Shown piece after piece: positions 51,843 to 63,287 of a DNA stretch of 64,000 bases. Every line of letters starts with the position of its first letter. The first letter of the stretch is position 1. The notes beneath the pieces were generated by a model. It did not search any database. It saw only the letters and a program-made list of their open reading frames with translations, and was not told where the DNA came from. Source of the stretch: Ooceraea biroi (lineage: Eukaryota > Arthropoda > Insecta > Hymenoptera > Formicidae); assembly GCF_003672135.1 (NCBI RefSeq), contig NC_039511.1, forward strand, positions 4,490,464-4,554,463, in the 5' to 3' direction. Both the position numbers and the translations under genes were made by a program.

Positions 51843-53946
51843 CTCGATTAAGGAAACGTGTCGTCCGACACAAAAAGTTGAGGGATATCCCGCTGCTTCC
51901 GCCGCACGGAGTCGAAACGTACCGTGGTCCACGGGGAAGCCAACCGAGAAAATTCTTCTGCGATCTCGTAATGTTTCGCGTGGAACGTCGTGACTAACTT
52001 TCAGTGCATAACTTCCTTCCCGAAAACGAGAGATTTGTACAATTTATCGTTCGCGTACACCGAAAATTCTATGGTGTATGTTTCGGCCGAAGTAGCGTCG
52101 CATCTCTCCCGAGAATGAGGATCTAACAAATTCCGTTTCTCGATGCGCTTAAAACGCGAGAACGAAAACACAAAGGAAGCATGCGGCTCAATTCACGTAT
52201 CTTCCATGGATTTTCCGAAAAATCGTAACGAAAGATCCGCTCCGGTCAAAGTTGTCATTCAGGTTCTCACTCTTTTCTCTATTCCGGCGGATATTTGTCG
52301 GAGAAGGAACTCGGCGAATGTGGAATTTAATGGAGATTAGTACGGGAAAGTACACCGGGTTATACTCTCGTTCAACTCGTGAAAGCCGCCTCACTGAGAA
52401 CTATGTGACGATATATCGATCACCTATATATTGTATCAAAAATATGGCTACCTGATAGGAGCTCCGGCAACGTTATCTGGGTGATAACACCCTACATAAG
52501 ATTAGTTTGACTACCGCAAATCGTAGCGCCGAAAGAGGACCGAAATATTATCGATTCTCCTCGATCTTCGTTGATCCAAAAAATACATTTGCATATAGTC
52601 ACTTATCTACATAATAAAATAATTTTAATAATGAATATTTTCCTCTCTCCCATTGGTCGATCCGTTTGATCCATCTTTTATTTTGCAGTAATGCGCTAAA
52701 GTGTGCTTTACAAATTAATGTAATTATTTTAATATCGTCTCGCTTAATACGTCGTACATATCTCACACGTAACGCACATATCTCCGTAAGCACTGTTATG
52801 TGCTGCACGTGCCACTTAGGAGAGATTAGAAGATAGAAAATCTTTATCTGCCGACTTCAGTCGCGAACGGTACATAAAGAAAAAAAAAGTTAAATTACGG
52901 ACTATCTCGTATCTGTCACGTGGAAAGTGATTTCAAGATATCGAACGATAATGATTTACAATGCTAGGATTTTCTATTAGATCCGGTTAACGGTAGGATA
53001 ACAAAGGCCAGTACATTTTCCTTATCATTATCAATATTATTTTGTAATTACGTTAATTTGATTGATCGGGTGCGACCGACTTTTCATTTTCACTCGCATT
53101 AATGCAATATTCACGGATGATTGCCAGAAACCTAATGTCGGCGATGCATCTGGACGTGTAGAAAGCCATAAAGATAAGAAATAAAAGTGTCAGATAATGA
53201 TGTCGAGCTCCAAACGGGAGTCGGCAACCATATAGAGAGATAATCGGTCAATTGTTGCTGCTACTCGACAATCGCGGATGTACCTTACAATTTGTTAATG
53301 ACAAGAGACCCTCGAGGTGAAGTATCGACAGCTTAACCGACAAGTGCCACCGAACAGAGCCTGCTACGAGTGCACTTGATAAAGTAACAACGTTTCCCTC
53401 CACTATCTGTATTTATTTATGCAACGATTCACACGCCCAGATAAGCCAAACTTCTCTCGTCTAGAGAGAATTTAAATCGCGGCGCACAAATGCAATTATT
53501 TACGCTGTCGCAGGGGCATCATCTCGGCGACAATATAAAACATCGTTGTAACGAAGACCTGAACATTGTCTTGGTAATTAACGATATTTAACGGTATCTA
53601 GGTATCTAACGGTGTCTATCATTTCTTCTATCATTGGGAGAAAAATTTAATTTGTGTGTCCATAATGATTTTAGTGCAGTTGTATCATCGTCATGCGACG
53701 CAATTTCGTTAAATTTCCAGAACACGGTGTGACACCGTTTATCTGCCCATCCGGCACATCTATGGCATATGAGTCTAATCTCCACTTATCGCGGTCGAGG
53801 CGCGATAAGGGCGAGTTGTTACGCGTCGCAAAAAAATGAACGCTCGATATCTCTAATAATTTTATGGAAGGTGGGGTGAAGAAGCAACGGCGGGCGCCAC
53901 GATCGTAAAAGATTGATATAATTTTGAGTGACGCAAAAATTTCTAC

Positions 53947-54053
53947 CTCGCAAGATAACGGGTCGGCGTATGAGCTATCAATTGTTTGGCTCGATATTGA
54001 TTTAGACTGCTTTATCGTCCTCCGTTGCGAATGTAGGCGATATTGTGATGCTC
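53947..54053 (-). CDS. Exon 8 of the unrecognised gene
   Basis: Two bases complete an Arg codon from exon 7, followed by ASQYRLHSQRRTIKQSKSIS and SQTIDSSYADPLSCE, then GTAGAA. Phase matches exon 7 across a 2.9 kb intron. The CAATCAG acceptor is weak and the exon may begin further upstream, because the frame is open for some 15 more codons. Confidence 0.5.
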
Positions 54054-57000
54054 CTGATTGACGCAATGATGAAGCAGTCGATGTAGAAGAAAAGCGCTCT
54101 CTCTCTCTTTAAGATTAAATAATTTATTATCTTATAAGATCAACATAGTACACGTTTTTTAGCGATAATATGAAACAATTCCAGCAAACGTTTGTTTTAC
54201 ACTCACGAAAAAAAGAGATAATAATTATAACTAATTATTATTAATTATAATTAACTGGGATTATAAATTATAATATTAGATTATAAATTACAGTGCTGTC
54301 GATGATCTGCGCGTACATTCCATATCGTATCTCGATGTTCAAAATTGAAATGATCAAGATGAGGAAGATAATAAAGAATGAATAAAATATGAAGAAAAAA
54401 TATCGGGAACGTAGCAACGATAATAGTTTCGCACATGTAAAAACAATTACTACTTGGAAAAATATTCAAATGATATAAATTATTTCCTACATGAACTTTT
54501 ATCGTAGTTTTGCTTCTACCATGTCAAATAAAAATTCACAATTTACGGAATACAATTATTTTGATCGGAAAACTAAATCTTGACTGATTGGAATAATAGT
54601 CTACATAATAGGCTAAGACTCGAATGTAAGACGTAATAATCATTTTTGCACATGTTATGTTATTACATATAAATAAGTGGGTATCAAAAGAAGATACGGT
54701 TCAATGGCGTTTAGCAGATAACGCGCAGACTTTAGCCGCATTTTCGCACGCGTTTGCGTTTTGCATTATCGAGGCAACAACGTTCACGGTTGCAATCGCA
54801 GTTACATAATTGTCAAAGCAGACGCGACAATGTTTTGTCTAAGCACGATAATGTTGGCGTACTTTGAACAACAAACTGTCGCGACTTTGATGCAATTCCG
54901 TTGACATTGTTGCAACGATGTCTCCATCGAATCAATGGTAAAACTTATCGCTGAACCGTGCTCGGAAAACGGTCGCAGCTGTCCAATTCAAGTATAATCG
55001 TCTTTACCTAGTAACAATGATGATCGACAATTGTGTGGAGGATTAATCTTCCATCGCCCTGAATTGCGTATCCCCAATGCGAAGAGAGCGCGACGCGCGA
55101 ATGTGGAGCGCGATTGAGAGACGGCGACCCAATCGTTTTTTCTGTCCTATCACGTCGTATGAACTATAATTACATTATTATCGAGAGAACCACTCGATTA
55201 CTCGAGCAAACGCGATACCGAGAGCGCACTTTGGACCGCTTACGGCCCGGAGGAGAGCACTTCGGACGACACGAGCATCGCAAATTTATTTCATCGAAGC
55301 GATGCGTCCGCGATCATCCAAAAGTGGAATAATTGCCGAATAATTCCGCGATAACCCGGGAATTTTTGAGCGAGAGCACCGAGAGCCTTTGTCCGGATAT
55401 CTCGACAGCCCGATATCTTTTTTATATCTTAGGGATCGCGGCGAACAGATATCGAATCGTACTCTCGCTGATTGCGTAACTCGTCGATGACGTTTGCGAT
55501 ACAACGTGATATTGTATCACCGATAGCAATCTTTCTTCTCGCCAGGGGAAGCTTTCGTTCTCTCTTTCTATTTCTCGTTCTTTCTCATTAATTACACACA
55601 CATGCACATCTCGCACATGCACTCACGTACACGTTCTTTCTTTTTCATTCTCTCTCTCTCGCTCTCTCTCTTTTATAGAGTTTTGATCGATCGACTATTT
55701 TTTCTTGCGATTGCCATGACTCGTGCGTTTACCCCTGTGGATTTTACTCACGTTTGTACTGCGCTTCTCTACAACTGCGCCGTTGTTGGTCCCCTCGAGT
55801 GATTTTGATTCTGTCGAAAGAAAATATCGATTCTTTGAGATCGGATGCGAAGAAAATCTGACGACGCAGCGACGAAAGGCTCATGCCGACTCATGCAAAG
55901 CACGTAGAATTAATTATGTACCTGAAATCATTGCTTCCGAGACGTAATGTATCTCGCCATTGAGGAACTGGTTTGTCTTTACGATCTCTGCCGAGACAAT
56001 TAATGGTTAATAAATGATTAATATTAATTAATTTTATTTATTTGCAATAATACATTTTTTTTATATCAGTAATCAACAAGTTTTGATCGAAAAACTGGCA
56101 ATATACTCTTTTTGTACTGAAGACAGCAGTTACAATATTTATCGTTAAGAACATCGACATAATTTTTTGTTAGAAATTTCTACGCTACTGCTTTCCACGT
56201 TATACAACTGCGTTCAAATTTTATACATATTATACAAATATTTAATTTTAGCCATATAAATTATAATAAAGTATCAACTGAATGAACCAATTTACAGAAT
56301 GTACAAAAACTCAGTGTCCTCTCGCGTGAGCATTTCGCATGGCCACGAGGGAGAAGCAGAGCCACATTTCCAGATCAATTTCGTACAGAGTGTTCCTACA
56401 ACGAAGCGAAGAAGAATCGTGCCAGCTTCTTGCTTGATTTTTGCCCTATTGCCATTGTATTTCGATCGTTGTATGTCGAGGTCAACGATAAAATAATCTA
56501 CGAGAGAGAACGACTTAAAACAATGCAATGAAAGGGAAACGCGCCACGATACATTCGATGAGATTGCTTAAATACCTCGAAGATAATGCTCTATCGCGTG
56601 CAAAATATCTCGTGTAATCGTGTGTCGTGTAACGCCGTATGCTTATTCGACACATCATGCACTGATAATGCTTACAAGCAATCAGTAGCATCGATACCAA
56701 CGAATAATGTATCAATGATAAATAATATTAACAGATAATCTTTGCATGCGATTAGAAGCTAGCAAGCGCAATGTTTCAGCGGCGCAGGCCATCCAGCCGG
56801 CAAGCGGAAGTTTGCTCTCTGCGACGGAAGCAAGGGCACATGCAACAGCGAGTTGCAACCTAGCGTATTGCAACAAAAACGCGAGATACCAAAAAGAAGC
56901 CAGCATTAAAGGATTCAGCAATCGCAGATGATGCAGGACGCACGATAGAATCACTTACTGTCGGCGGTTGGTGCGGATGGCGCCGAGTGTTCCTTCGGTG

Positions 57001-60000
57001 TGTCGCTGTCCGAGCTGATCGGCGAGTAGAAGGTGAGATCGCCTTCCTGACTGGATCGATCAGGCGTATAGCACTCTAGCGAGTCGTGACTCCGCGATCT
57101 CGTGAGGCGATCGTCCACCTTAGCGCGGCTTTCTTCGCTCGACAGTATTCGCTAGATTTGTTGAACAAGTTCGTTGTACAGAGGTTCGCGTAGAAGGTTG
57201 GTGCAAAAGGTCTGTCGCTTTTCAGTATCGTCGTCGAACTGATACATGATTTTCTGAGACCTCAGAGTTCTTTAAATTTGCTTGCAGATGGAGGAAATGT
57301 AGTGAAGCCAATGGCGACTGTTTTAATGAATAAAAATGATCATTTTGTCTTTTTTATAATGTGATAAACTTTTTGTACCAACCTAATATTTTCGTGAAGG
57401 GCGCTATCCCTAAACCACAATGTTAACGCTCTTCGATACCGAATCAGTGCTTGTACCGCGCGTAAAAATTCGCGTGAAGAACAGTAGCATACAAATGTAT
57501 AAGATTGTGCTGTTTTAATAAGTCCCGGTTTTGCATTGTGCTGATTTTTGATGTCTCTTTGTGAGCCAAGTTAGAAATACGATGCAACGAAATTTATCGT
57601 GGTATCTATGCGCAGATATCGTAAGGTTTTAGTGCTGTTTAGTTTAAGAGTATCATTTCGGATTGCACGTAGAATCGCGTCAAACGATCAACATCTGACG
57701 TTTATGATTGCGTAACCACTCGTTCTTAACAACCATCTTAAGTGATCATTTTAAAAATCATTTTCTTCATGATTTACCTGTTCTGGACTCTGCGCGAGAT
57801 CCTCTTTAGAGTTCTGCTCGGCTGTTTCCTCGGAGGTTTGCTCGGTTGCTTTCTCGGAGTTTTGCTCGGTTGCTTTCTCGGAGCTTTGCTCGGTTGCTTT
57901 CTCGGAGTTTTGCTCGGTTGCTTTCTCGGAGTTTTGCTCGGTTGCTTTCTCGGAGTTTTGTTCGGTTGCTTTCTTGGAGCTTTGCTCGGTTGCTTTCTCG
58001 GAGTTTTGTTTGGTTGCTTTCTCGGAGTTTTGTTTGGTTGCTTTCGTGGAGCTTTGCTCGGTTGCTTTCTCGGAGTTTTGCTCGGTTGCTTTCTCGGAGT
58101 TTTGCTCGGTTGCTTTCTTGGAGCTTTGCTCGACTGCCTCCTCGGTTGCTTTCTTAGAGTTTTGCTCGACTGCCTTTTCGGTTGCTTTCTTAGAGCTTTG
58201 CTCAGTTACCTCCGTGGAAATTTGTTTGACTTCTCCCTTGGGCGTTTGTTTGACTTCCTTTTTGAGATCTTGCTTGATTCTTCGATCGGTATCCGATTCA
58301 TCGCCTGTGCTTTTGTGATCCAATAATTCATTAGCCTCTTCGACGATGTCGGAAAGCTCAACCATGGATATATCTTCTTCGGTACCTTCTTCGGTACTAT
58401 CTTCTTCGGTGCTGCTTTCATCCTTGTATGTATCATCTGGCTGAAAAAGATGATAACAAAACGTGGTCAGATAAATTTTCTCTATCGTGCACAAGCAAAG
58501 TACATGCGCGCGCTTTGTGACACCGGACTAAAAATATAAATGAACCGAGCGGCGTATCGTCTTTAGCCATTGCGGGCTATCTACCGACGGAAGAAGGGTC
58601 AAACAGGCGACTTTCCTTCGATATGATTGAGTCCGCGAATTGATCACGAGTATGAGACGACTCGGTGGCTGTGATAGCATCTAATGGAGGACAATGAACC
58701 ATTTCAATATAATGCATCAAGATGTGTCTGCACGATGATTAGTTTCCAAAAATTTTACACAACTATCCTTTGAATTATAGTCATATCTGTGATGTGTGCG
58801 TAGAACACTTTGCACAATTATTGTATTACTAGAAAGTGAGTCAAACGTATTTTTCATCTCTAATACATAACATAGGTAGTTTGTTTTAAATACGAATAGA
58901 TAAAATTAATATAATTAATTAACGAATGAGAGAAAAATGACCGGGACTGACTCGAAGCTTTTCATGTAATCTTGTCGCATGAATGAAGGAGGTATATCGT
59001 AAAACAAAGTCTATAAATCTTACTACGTAATCCTTATCATCAACACTGTTCTCCTGAGCAAGTTGTGCGATCATCTCGTTCAGAGACTCCTTTGCCTTCT
59101 CGGGCGAATTTTCCGAGTCAGTACCTGATAGCACTGTATCTTTCAAAGTAGCGTCCGATTCCGTCGATTCCGATCTCGATGTTCTTACTTGGTCTTGTGG
59201 CGTGCACGATGATGATGATGAACTCAATGACTTAAAGAAACATTTTCCGTTATTTCGTGTATTTTATTTGTCTCGCTAAGTCAATATGATTACTTTTAAT
59301 ACTTATTCTTCGAGATTTCGAATTGCATGTAAAGATACCTCAAACCGCATTCAAATGATATCAATTTGCACAGTTACGTACAATAGAAAATTGTAAGACC
59401 CCACAAACATTAATAATGATGTTAATCAACAGACATGAAGTCAAGAGAACACATTACCCGAACGTTCTACGAAGATACTCAATAAAAAAGATTAATTATG
59501 GAACTATTTATACTTATTTATAGAATTAATTGGAAATTTATGATAAACATCCACAGAGAAAGAATTTGTGTCATGCATGTTTTTGTTTCCAACAAATCCC
59601 AATACACATAGCTCGAATGATCCCTGGACCAATGACGGATGCATTTTACTTACTGCATCAACACCGAAGGCACTATTGACGTGAATTCTAGTGGGCGGTG
59701 GTGACAGGGAGGGTTTGGACGCGTCCAGACAGGATAGGGTTGACAGTGTCAGGCGGATGGACCTGATCAGGGCCTTCCTGGCCTCGTGCATCGACAATCT
59801 CTTGTCCTATACACCCACCACCGAGACTATTATCGTGCTAACTTTATTGTCTTTCTGCGATAAAACGTCGCTGCGTTCACTACATTTCACCGACAAGGAA
59901 GCTCACGTCTCTTACCTTGCTATCTTGCCTATTCTTCCTTCCACTCATCTTTATGGCGAGTACACGTTTGCGACTATTCTGCACAATTCTGACCTATAGA

Positions 60001-60760
60001 GCAATGATAATAGGTAATTAACAAATATCTATAAATTACTATAAATTAATTGATGATGCCGAAGGGTCATTCATAAATATAAAAAAGTAAAGCTGTTCGG
60101 AAAATTGTCTTATAGCAGAGCGAAACGATGTACATATAAAGACACGTGTCATTATTATTTTACAATTCGGCAATATTTTTTTAATGACTTTCAAGTAAGA
60201 TCATGACAATGTAAAGAAAGAGCGAATGTACCATTTTCGTAGGCGTGATCTCCGGGTAACCCATTATGCGAGCACTCAAGTTTGCCGTCATTCTGATTCC
60301 ACGTAGGAACATCAAGCTCGGTAGAAATAGGAACCACGGCAACGGTCTCACGTACGCTGGTTTAACAAGTCTTCCGTCGTCTGAAATATTGACGTTGCGT
60401 CAGCGTCTGCTTGATTGGTTTTATCAATCTATTTACAGGTACTAATTTACAGATAATGTATATGTTTTAAGAGTCACACCTGCGACAATTTCCTGAGAGT
60501 GTAGACTCCATTCCGCGCATTTCTCCACGGTCCACAGGAAGCTATCGACAAGGCCGAACAGTCTCTGGCCCAGCGAGCTTTGCACCACGATCAATCGCAC
60601 CAGTCTGAGTTTTGACGTAATATAACTCTCGTTGGATGTTACCTAACGAACGAGTGGACGAGACATTTACTCTATCAGTCAGCAGCACGTTCATCAAAGT
60701 ATGTATTCGCGCAAACGAACGTCAACTTACTTCGTCCGAGGTTTGCGTCTGCATGGCCAT
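53947..60760 (-). CDS. Unrecognised multi-exon gene with octapeptide repeat
   Basis: Eight phase-matched exons: 60731-60760, 60480-60642, 60232-60380, 59654-59806, 59024-59230, 57778-58440, 56959-57151 and 53947-54053. They give 555 codons without a stop, so the 3' end lies further left. The start is MAMQTQTSDE with A at -3. Residues about 11-114 hold an amphipathic region (LVRLIVVQSSLGQRLFGLVD) and a hydrophobic segment (PLPWFLFLPSLMFLRGIRM) that could associate with a membrane. After a basic segment come Ser/Glu-rich linkers, an acidic block, then residues about 313-446 of K/E/Q/S/T octapeptide repeats, and a Ser-rich tail with RSRSHDSLECYTPDRSSQEG. There is no signal peptide or enzyme motif. 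I do not recognise the family. It is probably an insect protein with a conserved N-terminal region and a disordered C-terminal part. The first seven exons are firmer than the eighth. Confidence 0.7.
54054..56958 (-). other. Intron between exons 7 and 8 of the unrecognised gene
   Basis: 2.9 kb, mostly AT-rich, with a GC-richer patch at about 55080-55480 that holds no supported exon. Three TGCAAC hexamers lie at 56841, 56854 and 56869. A CT-rich tract occurs near 55640-55675. Confidence 0.5.
56959..57151 (-). CDS. Exon 7 of the unrecognised gene
   Basis: Acceptor AAATCTAG, donor GTAAGT, phase 0 to phase 1, 64 codons: RILSSEESRAKVDDRLTRSR, then SHDSLECYTPDRSSQEGDLT and a Ser/Asp/Pro-rich end. 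The acceptor has a poor pyrimidine tract and lies only about 40 bp from the mariner remnant. Confidence 0.78.
57193..57388 (+). mobile_element. Internally deleted mariner-family transposon
   Basis: The ends are inverted copies of a mariner-type terminus: AGGTTGGTGCAAAAGG at 57195-57210 and, read on the minus strand, TTAGGTTGGTACAAAAAG ending at 57386. TA dinucleotides flank both ends. Inside, 57283-57333 encodes the typical transposase tail CRWRKCSEANGDCFNE followed by TAA. Almost all of the transposase, including the catalytic region, is missing, so the copy cannot move on its own. It sits in the intron between exons 6 and 7 of the unrecognised gene. Confidence 0.85.
57283..57333 (+). pseudogene. 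Mariner transposase C-terminal remnant
   Basis: Sixteen codons and a stop matching the C-terminal end common to mariner transposases (Trp, Cys, then NGD motif). The rest of the gene is deleted. Confidence 0.75.
57778..58440 (-). CDS. Exon 6 of the unrecognised gene, octapeptide repeat
   Basis: Acceptor TTTTTCAG, donor GTAAAT, 221 codons, phase 0 at both ends. It starts PDDTYKDESSTEEDSTEEGT, has a SMVELSDIVEEANELLD segment, then Lys-rich sequence and the TEQNSEKA repeat, ending SPEQ. Confidence 0.8.
57805..58206. repeat. 24-bp coding minisatellite
   Basis: Tandem 24-bp unit, plus-strand consensus GGTTGCTTTCTCGGAGTTTT plus GCTC. On the minus strand it encodes the octapeptide TEQNSEKA. Twelve octads run without interruption from 57823 to 58110. 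Two 12-residue variants (TEKAVEQNSKKA type) and weaker copies extend it on the high-coordinate side. The unit length is a multiple of three, so every copy keeps frame, and several other frames on both strands stay open as a by-product. Confidence 0.95.
59024..59230 (-). CDS. Exon 5 of the unrecognised gene
   Basis: Acceptor TTCTTTAAG, donor GTAAGA, phase 0 at both ends, 69 codons. A run of six Ser is followed by RTSRSESTESD, then an acidic helix-prone end (SLNEMIAQLAQENSVDDKDY). Confidence 0.72.
59654..59806 (-). CDS. Exon 4 of the unrecognised gene
   Basis: Acceptor GTATAG, donor GTAAGT, phase 0 at both ends, 51 codons: DKRLSMHEARKALIRSIRLT, a Ser/Pro stretch, then IHVNSAFGVDA. The antisense strand is also open here, but only this strand has matching splice sites. 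Confidence 0.78.
60232..60380 (-). CDS. Exon 3 of the unrecognised gene
   Basis: Acceptor ATTTCAG, donor GTACAT, phase 1 to phase 0. Encodes GRLVKPAYVRPLPWFLFLPS and on to RIMGYPEITPTKM. The Trp/Phe/Leu run is the most hydrophobic part of the protein. Confidence 0.82.
60480..60642 (-). CDS. Exon 2 of the unrecognised gene
   Basis: Acceptor CGTTAG, donor GTGTGA, phase 0 to phase 1. Contains RLVRLIVVQSSLGQRLFGLV and FLWTVEKCAEWSLHSQEIVA, an amphipathic, helix-prone region. Confidence 0.8.
60731..60760 (-). CDS. Exon 1 (start) of the unrecognised gene
   Basis: Ten codons, MAMQTQTSDE, followed by GTAAGT. Two in-frame ATGs lie two codons apart; the first has A at -3 and G at +4. Confidence 0.7.
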
Positions 60761-63025
60761 ATTTTTGCTGGTAAATCAGTGCCTAGAAAAATGTTAGAGA
60801 CGACGTGAATAGGTCTGGATCCAGCAGGAATTTAATAACGTTGAAATCACGCGGCAGCGCAGCTGAGACCACAATCGTGCCGCATTTCTGAAAAATCGTT
60901 GAAGGAAGTTCTGCCGCAAGGGCAGGATTCAACGACGGTCGTGATAAAAATTCTCCACCCCATTAAGTCTCGGTGATTTTCAAGTCCTAATGACTCAGTT
61001 GCAAAGTAGACAAAGAGAGCAACGACGATACGTCGCTATCGAAGAGGCACGACCTCGCCTTATCGGTGCGCAAACGCCGAAAGAAGCTCCGGCTTATTCT
61101 CATCAGAACGGAACATGCAAACGCTCGAGGAGTTAGGAACGAATTTAAATTCGCGTCTTGAAGAATATTCGAAGCTCTACCAGTTCGACCGACTTCATCG
61201 CGAGACATCAATCCACGCGCGCGCAGCGTTTCTCTCGGCGCAGTTACATCTGTTGTACGTTGCATCGACTATTATATATACCTTAGGAAACTTTTTATGG
61301 CAGTCGTAAATGATTGCGCATCGCTATTTGCGAGAGAGCGCACGTCCACAATCTTAAAAACTTTTGCAAGAAGCATCTCGCGTGCACATGACCAAGTAAG
61401 AATAATTTACTGAGCAAGCAATTTTTTGAAGTTGTGTTATCAGTGACATGTTTGCACAAAGTTCGCATAACTTAATTGATAATGACCGTTTAATGTAATT
61501 TTCCTCTCGTGGGTCAAGCTTAATGTTGACAGGATATTACGGAATAAATTGCTGTAATCCTCTTCCCCGAGTAATACAACTAATATGGGAAAAGTCATGC
61601 GTACATTGCATGATAAGAGGGACTGATTGTTAAACGCCTTAATAGATTTAATTGTATAATTTGTATTTATTTCGAATACTAATAAAGGCATAAAGATTGT
61701 ATATGATTAATAGGTCAATTAATAGCTCAATTATCCAATCAAATTAGCTGTAAAAAATAGAAACTTTTCTGTCATGATTATTCGATTAATTGAACGCCAG
61801 ATTAGCGTATGAAGCGTTTCGATATCATCAATAGGCTGATGGAACTAAAGTTTTTTAAATAAAATTCGAACAAAAATTTGAACTCAAATGGAGTCGAATA
61901 GAACTCAAATTGTCAAATACAGCAAGTCTCGGATGATCATTTCATGTATATCACGTGTCGAACAATAATATGTTTGTGTCTGTGCGCTGTCTAGTAAAAC
62001 TATACCTCGACTATTATCGCCTTACTCATTTTTCATTACGTCGTTATCGTAGTCACGATGTTTGCCTTTTCGGCTTTTATCGTGTTTTCGTTCGATCAGT
62101 GCAGCAGGTCCCGTTGACCGTCAAATCTCGCACTGCATATCAGCGTAGTACAAAGAAAAAGAATTAAGTTTCATTGGATTTTGTCTCCTTTGTACGCCCG
62201 CATGTGAATAAATCCAGAGCAACGTGAAGAGTAACAAAACTCTGAACGTTAAAATGATAAATTAAATATGTAATAATGTATATATAATGTTCGATTATTT
62301 TCTTCCACAAATAATGTATTTATAAATAATAAAATAATGTCACAATTATTTAATTGTAAATATTAATTATTAATATTTCTCAATTGTATTGTATCAAATA
62401 TTTCTCATAGCTGTATTATTTTATGATCAAAATAATAAAGTACTTCATATATAATCTGTAATATATATTTTTATAAATGTGGAATAATTATTTATGTAAT
62501 AATTATCGAAGAAAAATGTTGAAAACTAACTACTAATTACAGATACGACTCGTTTACATCTCTTTTTACCGTCAATATATCAACGAATTCGCTGTAAGTT
62601 TATTTCGAACTATCGAAACAAACAGTGGATTTACCTAGAATATCCAACAACTTGAAGTGTGTATATATTAATGTCTAGGTCAGAAAGGGCATTTGAAATA
62701 GCATCCCACACTGGTCAATGTACAAATTTCCAGTTGTTTTTGATGCTACTTATTCATTAGGAATGCACCGTAAAAGTTTAATTAATATTTCTTCGATTGA
62801 TAGAAAATAATTCATAGAATACGATTCACATAGCATGATATTTAATAAAAATATTTTTATTATAGGTATTTTGACGCAATGAAGAGCATAATTTTCGTCA
62901 TTTACTTAGACTTGCCTTAGATCGAACTATTTAAACGACGTTGACGACATGGTCGATTACCTTGTTGAAGACACGAAGAATGGGCAGCAATTGTGCTGCT
63001 GCTGACAGTGTGATCTTTGTTCCAG
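60761..63025. other. Interval upstream of the unrecognised gene
   Basis: Probably contains its promoter and 5' leader near 60761-61300, where the DNA is GC-richer. The remainder is AT-rich. A plus-strand frame at about 62924-62999 is in register with the exon that follows, but it ends in TGA. No other exon is supported. Confidence 0.4.
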
Positions 63026-63191
63026 CCACGTGATTCTACCAATGTTCCCGGATAGTGTCCTTCGCAGTCGCCGGAAGAATCTACAATATATTCTCGACAA
63101 GTACTCGGTCGCGCACGAAGTCCAGACTCGTAACTGCGAGATGCTGAGCGTAAACTGGGAAATCAGAAGTCTCAAACCTCATGAACAGTAG
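63026..63191 (+). CDS. Probable terminal exon of an unrecognised plus-strand gene
   Basis: A good acceptor (TGATCTTTGTTCCAG) is followed by one base that completes a codon and 54 codons to TAG: HVILPMFPDSVLRSRRKNLQ, YILDKYSVAHEVQTRNCEML, SVNWEIRSLKPHEQ. Composition is protein-like and hydrophilic. The same frame continues upstream (CDLCSS) to a TGA, so the acceptor choice decides the start. I do not recognise the protein and cannot place its other exons. It could be a remnant of a broken gene. Confidence 0.45.
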
Positions 63192-63287
63192 CGTAACAAC
63201 GATTAAACGCGCTTAAGTGGTGCTTAAAGGCCCGTGACTATTTGGGGCCCAAAAGGAAAATTAAAAAACTGGAAGTTTCAACCTGTC

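Noticed and set aside
57805..58206. CRISPR-like regular repeats
   Set aside because: Repeats abut without spacers, keep a coding frame and sit in a eukaryotic exon.
57742..58326. Plus-strand 194-codon frame of repeated LLGCFLGV, looking like a hydrophobic membrane protein
   Set aside because: It is the antisense reading of the 24-bp minisatellite. A 24-bp unit without stops leaves several frames open on both strands; only the minus-strand frame has matching splice sites and continues into other exons.
61115..61309. Plus-strand 64-codon frame starting MQTLEELGTNLNS
   Set aside because: Protein-like at first sight but opposite the probable promoter/leader of the minus-strand gene, with no splice partners.
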